From JBAZOY01 sp041648505 (GTDB lineage: Bacteria > Desulfobacterota > Syntrophia > Syntrophales > CG2-30-49-12), in assembly GCA_041648505.1 (NCBI GenBank), contig JBAZOY010000081.1:1-9129 (forward strand): a DNA stretch of 9,129 bases, in the 5' to 3' direction. Of this stretch, positions 5,946-9,129 are shown one piece after another; positions within the stretch are counted from its first letter, which is position 1; each line of letters begins with the position of its first letter. Both the position numbers and the translations under genes were made by a program. Below the pieces are notes generated by a model that saw nothing but the letters and a program-made list of their open reading frames with translations, ran no database searches and was not told the origin of the DNA.

Positions 5946-6008
5946 ATGAAGAAGACAATTATACACCGGTTTCTCAGCTTATTGATTTTATCCCTTAAAT
6001 CATTCTAA
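5946..6008 (+). CDS. Possible 20-residue leader ORF or signal-peptide remnant
   Basis: An ATG at 5946 opens a 20-codon frame ending in TAA (6006-6008). The peptide begins MKKTIIHR, followed by a Leu/Ser-rich hydrophobic stretch, so it looks like the start of an exported protein's signal peptide. It lies inside the predicted long leader of the hydrolase mRNA, upstream of a hairpin with a T-run. It may be a leader peptide, a remnant of a lost secreted protein, or chance. No Shine-Dalgarno sequence precedes it, so confidence is low. Confidence 0.2.
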   Translation: MKKTIIHRFLSLLILSLKSF

Positions 6009-6061
6009 CACAAATAAAAAATAGGGGCCAGGTGGGCGCAGTGAATTCTCTATGAAACGTC

Positions 6062-6087
6062 ACTGAAATAAATTTATTCAGTTTTTT
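6062..6087 (+). terminator. Hairpin plus T-run just before the hydrolase ribosome binding site
   Basis: ACTGAAATAAA (6062-6072) pairs with TTTATTCAGT (6073-6082) with one bulged A, followed by six T residues (6082-6087). The stem is A+T-rich, so termination would be weak. Its position, 4 nt before the GAGG of the hydrolase gene, suggests either an attenuator in the leader or simply a fold affecting ribosome access. Confidence 0.35.
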
Positions 6088-6099
6088 AAAGAGGATAAC

Positions 6100-6888
6100 A
6101 TGTCTCATAATATTGATTTTTCATTTTTGGATATACCGGAAATTCTGAGCGTTATATTTTATCCCCGAAAAGATTTTTATACCCCCGGTTTGGGTACCAC
6201 CCATTTCGTTGAGGTGGAAAAAGGGGTAGAAATTGGCTGTAGATTCTATTTGAAAGCGAAAGATTTACCCACCATCCTCTACTTCCACGGTAATGGAGAA
6301 ACAGCAGGCGATTATGAATGGGTTGCACCTGCTTTCAACCAGCGGGACATTAATCTTTTTGTAGCTGACTACCGGGGTTATGGATTGAGTAACGGCCATC
6401 CGACGATTACTAATTTGATCAGAGACGCACACCCTGTTTATGAAGGATTTAAAGCGATATTAAAAAAAGAGGAGTGCCTGGGAGAAACTTTTTTAATGGG
6501 CCGTTCGCTGGGGAGCGTTCCTGCGATTGAGTTGTCCTACCACTACCAGGATGAGATCAAGGGACTGATCATAGAGAGCGGAGGGGCTAATATTTTCTTG
6601 CGGCTTTTTGAACTCTTCGGGATCGAGGTTGAGGAATCTTTCAGGAATAAATTGGAAGAAGCATCTAATAAGACAAAGATCAGACAGGTAAACATTCCTA
6701 CCCTGGTTATCCATGCCGAATCTGACACGCTTTTACCTGTTCAGAATGGTGTGGATCTTTATGAAAATTCAGGAGCTGAGAAGAAAGATATATTTATCGT
6801 TCCCGGTGCTGATCATAACAACCTGTGGCAGATTGCGGGAGATGAGTACTACCGGAAAATTGAAGATTTTGTTAAGACTCATTGCTGA
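6100..6888 (+). CDS. Alpha/beta hydrolase family protein
   Basis: The 262-residue cytoplasmic-type protein has a serine alpha/beta hydrolase fold without a signal peptide. The oxyanion segment YFHGNGE is at 61-67, DYRGYGLSNG at 90-99, and the nucleophile elbow GRSLG at 134-138 holds Ser136. The acid is probably Asp209 in HAESDTLLP and the base His239 in GADHNN, so the triad is intact. The central HGNGE and GRSLG pattern is that of the BEM46/YtmA-like esterase group; the substrate is unknown. GAGG lies 5 nt before the ATG. A small Cys-rich gene follows after 28 nt on the same strand and is probably co-transcribed. Length and motifs are normal for the family. Confidence 0.88.
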   Translation: MSHNIDFSFLDIPEILSVIFYPRKDFYTPGLGTTHFVEVEKGVEIGCRFYLKAKDLPTILYFHGNGETAGDYEWVAPAFNQRDINLFVADYRGYGLSNGHPTITNLIRDAHPVYEGFKAILKKEECLGETFLMGRSLGSVPAIELSYHYQDEIKGLIIESGGANIFLRLFELFGIEVEESFRNKLEEASNKTKIRQVNIPTLVIHAESDTLLPVQNGVDLYENSGAEKKDIFIVPGADHNNLWQIAGDEYYRKIEDFVKTHC

Positions 6889-6916
6889 GAATAATATTTA
6901 TTGAAAAGGAGCAAAT

Positions 6917-7120
6917 ATGGAATGCCCGAATTTAAAAGCTAACCTGGATCGATGTAATTGTACCTATCAATCATGTGAAAAAAAGGGAAAGTGTTGCGAG
7001 TGTTTACCATACCACTGGAAAATGCAACAATTACCGGCATGTCTTTTCCCTCCCGAAGTGGAAAAGACTTTTGATCGTTCTCTCAAACGGTTTATCTCTA
7101 TTTATAAGGATAAAGTCTAA
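6917..7120 (+). CDS. DUF6485-type small cysteine-rich protein
   Basis: The 67-residue protein has eight cysteines (3, 13, 15, 20, 26, 27, 29, 42), arranged as CPNL, CNC, C, CC-x-C and a final AC before LFPPEVEK. This is the pattern of DUF6485 proteins (CPNL...RCNCTY...C...GKCCEC...LPACLFP). Such spacing suggests a bound zinc ion or iron-sulfur cluster; the function is not known. The start is strong: AAGGAG stands 5 nt before the ATG. It follows the hydrolase by 28 nt. Its TAA overlaps the TAG of the convergent PHP gene by 4 nt, leaving no room for an intergenic terminator. Confidence 0.85.
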   Translation: MECPNLKANLDRCNCTYQSCEKKGKCCECLPYHWKMQQLPACLFPPEVEKTFDRSLKRFISIYKDKV

Positions 7121-7863
7121 AGCGGTTGTTTGAATCTCAGGCTGTCGGTATCAAAGGTGTTAACTACATCGTTTTTCTCGAGCCAACCACGCCGTGCAAC
7201 AGTAACCCCAAACTTCATGCGGTTTAACTGCTCGCACGAATGTGCATCAGTGTTAATGGCAATCATGACACCCATATCTTTAGCCTTGCGAACATAAATA
7301 TCGGTCAGATCCAGGCGGGCAGGATAGGCATTAATCTCAAGTATCGTCCCGGTCTGCTTGGCAGCTTCCAGAACCGCCTCCATGTCCACCATGTATGGTT
7401 CCCTCTCTCCTATAAGTCTGCCTGAAGGATGGGCCAGTATGTCCACCTGAGGATTTTTTATAGCCTTTATTATGCGTGCTGTCATGGTCTTTTCATCCTG
7501 CTGCTGAGCAGAATGTACAGAGGCTATAACAAAATCGCAGCATTTGAGAATATCATCAGGAAAATCGAGGCTGGCATCGGCTCTTATATCTACTTCAACC
7601 CCGGCAAATATCATAAAATCATCCAGCTTGTTATTCAATCTGTGAATTTCTTCAATTTGTTTGAGAAGCCGTTCCTCCGATAGCCCTCCTGCTATTCCCA
7701 GCAACTTTGAATGGTCTGTAATTCCGATGTAATTATACCCTATATTTTGGGCAGCTTTTGCCATATCCTCAATAGAGTCTTTGCCATCACTCCAATTGGT
7801 ATGGAGATGAAGGTCCCCTTTTAAATCCGAAAGCGACAAAAGATCAGGGAGTAATCCTTTCAA
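7117..7863 (-). CDS. PHP-domain phosphoesterase, C-terminal part of a reduced PolX
   Basis: The 248-residue frame is a complete PHP domain of the type found at the C-terminus of bacterial family X DNA polymerases, where it acts as a Mn2+-dependent 3'-5' exonuclease or phosphatase. The metal-site residues are all present: His19 and His21 (DLHLHT), Asp26, His51 (TDHSK), Glu90 (GVEVD), His117 (SVHS), His145 (AHPSGR), Asp206 and His208 (NTDAHS). The start is TTG at 7863, overlapping the preceding helix-hairpin-helix gene by 20 nt, with no good Shine-Dalgarno sequence. It may instead be reached by +1 frameshifting at CCC TGA (7849-7844). In normal PolX a polymerase palm precedes this domain; here it is missing. 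Alternative: an independently translated YcdX-like phosphatase. The domain call is firm; the mode of expression is not. Confidence 0.9.
   Translation of the reverse strand: MKGLLPDLLSLSDLKGDLHLHTNWSDGKDSIEDMAKAAQNIGYNYIGITDHSKLLGIAGGLSEERLLKQIEEIHRLNNKLDDFMIFAGVEVDIRADASLDFPDDILKCCDFVIASVHSAQQQDEKTMTARIIKAIKNPQVDILAHPSGRLIGEREPYMVDMEAVLEAAKQTGTILEINAYPARLDLTDIYVRKAKDMGVMIAINTDAHSCEQLNRMKFGVTVARRGWLEKNDVVNTFDTDSLRFKQPL
7844..7860 (-). promoter_or_regulatory. Possible +1 ribosomal frameshift site (CCC TGA) joining the two PolX pieces
   Basis: The helix-hairpin-helix frame ends ATT ACT CCC TGA. A +1 slip of the Pro-tRNA from CCC to CCT continues as GAT CTT in the PHP frame and would make one protein of about 394 residues. 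A Shine-Dalgarno-like AAAGGA (7860-7855) lies 5 nt before CCC, somewhat farther than the 3-nt spacing of the prfB +1 site. The PHP frame is exactly +1 to the upstream frame and open well before the overlap. This is an inference; translational coupling through TTG is the simpler alternative. Confidence 0.35.
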
Positions 7864-8302
7864 TGGCCCTGATAATATTCTCTTCCTTTGTTTCTCCGAA
7901 CCCTGGAAGCCCTCGTATATTATGGGCCTTTGCAGTCTTTTCCAGGGAATCTATATCAGCCGCCCCCAATCCTTGATAGATCAGTTGAATTGTTTTCGGC
8001 CCAATTCCGGACACTTCCAGCAGTTCTTTAAGACCATGCGGTATTTCATTGCTGAGTTTATCATAGTATTCAAGCTTTCCCGTTCTCAGATATTCGTCAA
8101 TCTTTTCAGAAATTGCGACTCCAATACCAGGTATCGCTTTGAGATCATTTTTAGTAACTATATCTCCAGCATCTGCATGTAAATTCTCTATAGCACGTGC
8201 GGCTTTAATGTATGCCTTGATTTTAAAAGGATTTTCCCCTTTAAGCTCAAGAAGCTCTCCTATCTTGGATAATAATTCAGCAACCTCTCTATTTTTGTTC
8301 AT
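7844..8302 (-). CDS. Helix-hairpin-helix protein, N-terminal part of a reduced PolX
   Basis: The 152-residue protein corresponds to the 8-kDa and fingers regions of family X DNA polymerases. It opens with NREVAELLSKIGELLELKGENPFKIKAY and has three hairpin modules with PGIG (58-61), SGIG (98-101) and PGFG (133-136). These modules bind the DNA backbone. Lys67 in SEKIDEYL aligns by eye with the 5'-dRP lyase lysine of DNA polymerase beta (AEKIDEF), so lyase activity is possible. The frame stops where the nucleotidyltransferase palm should begin. The ATG at 8302 is preceded by AGGAAG and is 1 nt after the stop of the DUF2905 gene. Together with the overlapping PHP gene it looks like PolX with the palm/thumb deleted. 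Whether it works alone or as a fusion is unknown. Confidence 0.88.
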   Translation of the reverse strand: MNKNREVAELLSKIGELLELKGENPFKIKAYIKAARAIENLHADAGDIVTKNDLKAIPGIGVAISEKIDEYLRTGKLEYYDKLSNEIPHGLKELLEVSGIGPKTIQLIYQGLGAADIDSLEKTAKAHNIRGLPGFGETKEENIIRAIERITP

Positions 8303-8303
8303 C

Positions 8304-8537
8304 TTACTTCCTGAAGATCCAGAAGATCAAATTTAGAAGAACTGTAAGACCAAAACTGATTAAAATAGAACTCCCCAGAAGAAAATAAAATTTGAAATTA
8401 CCTTTTTGCACAAAAAGGTCACCCGGTAACTTTCCCCAGAAAGGGAATTTTCCTCCGAGTACAAAAAACAATCCGACAATGATTAAAATTCCACCAATTA
8501 TTATAAGTAATTTACCGATATCTCCCCCAAACAGCAT
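8304..8537 (-). CDS. DUF2905 small membrane protein
   Basis: The 77-residue protein has two hydrophobic segments, about 8-28 and 50-74, separated by a loop with the family signature KFPFWGKLPGDLFVQKGNFKFYFLLGSSILISF. This is DUF2905, a widespread family of two-helix inner-membrane proteins with no known function, often found beside DNA-repair genes such as ruvB or queA. Here it lies directly before the PolX-derived helix-hairpin-helix gene, 1 nt away, and 85 nt after the PgsA-like gene. The ATG at 8537 is the natural start; a GAGG is about 12 nt or more upstream, so ribosome binding may be weak. Confidence 0.85.
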   Translation of the reverse strand: MLFGGDIGKLLIIIGGILIIVGLFFVLGGKFPFWGKLPGDLFVQKGNFKFYFLLGSSILISFGLTVLLNLIFWIFRK

Positions 8538-8622
8538 AGTTTATCAATATCCTCTTTTTTCTGAGTATCGTTTATCCTGAATATAAAGGGACATTTTTGT
8601 AAAACTGGGGGCTGGAAGTCTA
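8538..8622. other. Short spacer between the PgsA-like and DUF2905 genes
   Basis: These 85 nt hold no gene, no hairpin followed by a T-run on the minus strand, and no clear promoter. They are compatible with read-through from the PgsA-like gene into the DUF2905 and PolX-derived genes. Confidence 0.4.
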
Positions 8623-9129
8623 TTAGACATGATGATTGATGAACTTAATACCCCTCATCATATAGTTTAATCCGGAAACAATGGTAAAGAAAGCTGTAAA
8701 CCAATACAGAATCATAACCCATGTATAATTTAAGTTTTCCGGAATACATTGAAATAGAAGGACAAAAAATACCGTAAGAAGCTGTAAAACTGTTGTAATC
8801 TTGCTGACAAGAGCTGGATGAATCTCAAAAGGAACTCCAATCATAGAGAGAATAGAAACACCGACCAGAATAATGAAATCTCTGCTGACGACAATGACTG
8901 TAAGCCAACCGGGGATTACATCCATGATAGCCAGGGACAGAAAGCAACTCAGCAGCAATGCCTTGTCCGCTATTGGATCAAGATAGGAACCGATAAGGGT
9001 TTGCTGATTTAATATCCGGGCCAATGCTCCATCAAGGGCATCTGTTATTCCCGAAATAGTAAAAAAAATAAGGGCTTTTAAAAAGGCCCCATCCATGAGA
9101 AAGATAACCACCAACGGTACAAGAATTAT
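8623..9129 (-). CDS. pgsA: CDP-alcohol phosphatidyltransferase, probable PgsA, 5' end outside window
   Basis: This membrane enzyme family transfers a phosphatidyl group from CDP-diacylglycerol to an alcohol. The PgsA-type members use glycerol 3-phosphate, the first committed step to phosphatidylglycerol. The full CDP-alcohol phosphotransferase motif D-x2-DG-x2-AR-x8-G-x3-D-x3-D is present: counting from the first visible codon, Asp30, Asp33, Gly34, Ala37, Arg38, Gly47, Asp51 and Asp55. Several hydrophobic helices surround it. The frame is open to the window edge and begins IILVPLVV, the usual sequence shortly after the NxPNxLTxxR start of PgsA. About ten residues are therefore missing, and the internal TTG at 9114 is not the true start. 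The substrate is inferred from family resemblance only; another CDP-alcohol transferase is possible. Confidence 0.88.
   Translation of the reverse strand: MILVPLVVIFLMDGAFLKALIFFTISGITDALDGALARILNQQTLIGSYLDPIADKALLLSCFLSLAIMDVIPGWLTVIVVSRDFIILVGVSILSMIGVPFEIHPALVSKITTVLQLLTVFFVLLFQCIPENLNYTWVMILYWFTAFFTIVSGLNYMMRGIKFINHHV

Noticed and set aside
6031..6049. GGGCCAGGTGGGCGCAGTG as a fragment of a dispersed repeat
   Set aside because: It stands out by G+C content in an A+T-rich leader, but no second copy or inverted partner is present in the window.
1..9129. CRISPR array, phage genes or a complete insertion sequence
   Set aside because: No regularly spaced repeats, no phage structural or integrase proteins and no transposase frame are present.

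Overview
The window looks like chromosomal DNA of an anaerobic-type Gram-negative bacterium, most likely a member of the Desulfobacterota (former Deltaproteobacteria). That assignment is an inference. It rests mainly on the HisF sequence style (Asp-Ile-Gly-Asp-Pro near the N-terminus and a long insert after the second catalytic Asp), on the PyrG N-terminus, and on the mix of small conserved genes. No rRNA, tRNA, CRISPR array or complete insertion sequence is visible.

Left end (1-720): an accessory patch. A 115-residue HNH-nuclease-like gene on the minus strand has the architecture of an integron gene cassette. A core site lies just upstream of its ATG (minus strand GTTAGGA, 560-554). The complementary core TCCTAAC overlaps its stop codon, followed by an 86-bp attC-like site with paired L boxes and one extrahelical base. 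No integrase gene is visible. Beyond the attC are GC-rich nested hairpins (31-120). Upstream of the gene are two copies of a palindrome that look like operators. 721-1054 is intergenic DNA with no convincing content.

1055-5685: a minus-strand gene run, transcribed in the order TIGR01212/YhcC-type radical SAM protein, hisH, hisF, a 164-residue protein resembling L-2-amino-thiazoline-4-carboxylate hydrolases, and pyrG. HisH and HisF form imidazole-glycerol-phosphate synthase; PyrG makes CTP. Both HisH and the PyrG C-terminus are class I glutamine amidotransferase domains, so two glutamine-consuming steps of histidine and pyrimidine synthesis share one probable operon.

5686-6099: a divergent intergenic region with a good plus-strand sigma70-type promoter overlapping a 12-bp inverted repeat, a leader of about 170 nt with a possible 20-residue leader ORF, and a hairpin plus T-run immediately before the next ribosome binding site.

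6100-7120: a plus-strand pair, an alpha/beta hydrolase and a small Cys-rich DUF6485-type protein. The second gene ends in a 4-nt stop-codon overlap with the convergent gene.

7117-9129: a second minus-strand run: a PgsA-like CDP-alcohol phosphatidyltransferase (5' end outside the window), a DUF2905 membrane protein, a helix-hairpin-helix protein and a PHP-domain phosphoesterase. The last two are the N-terminal and C-terminal parts of a family X DNA polymerase (PolX), but the palm/thumb polymerase domain that should lie between them is absent. The two frames overlap by 20 nt, and the upstream frame ends in CCC TGA, a +1-slippery stop context whose use would give one HhH-PHP protein. This reduced PolX and the orphan integron cassette are the two most interesting features of the window.
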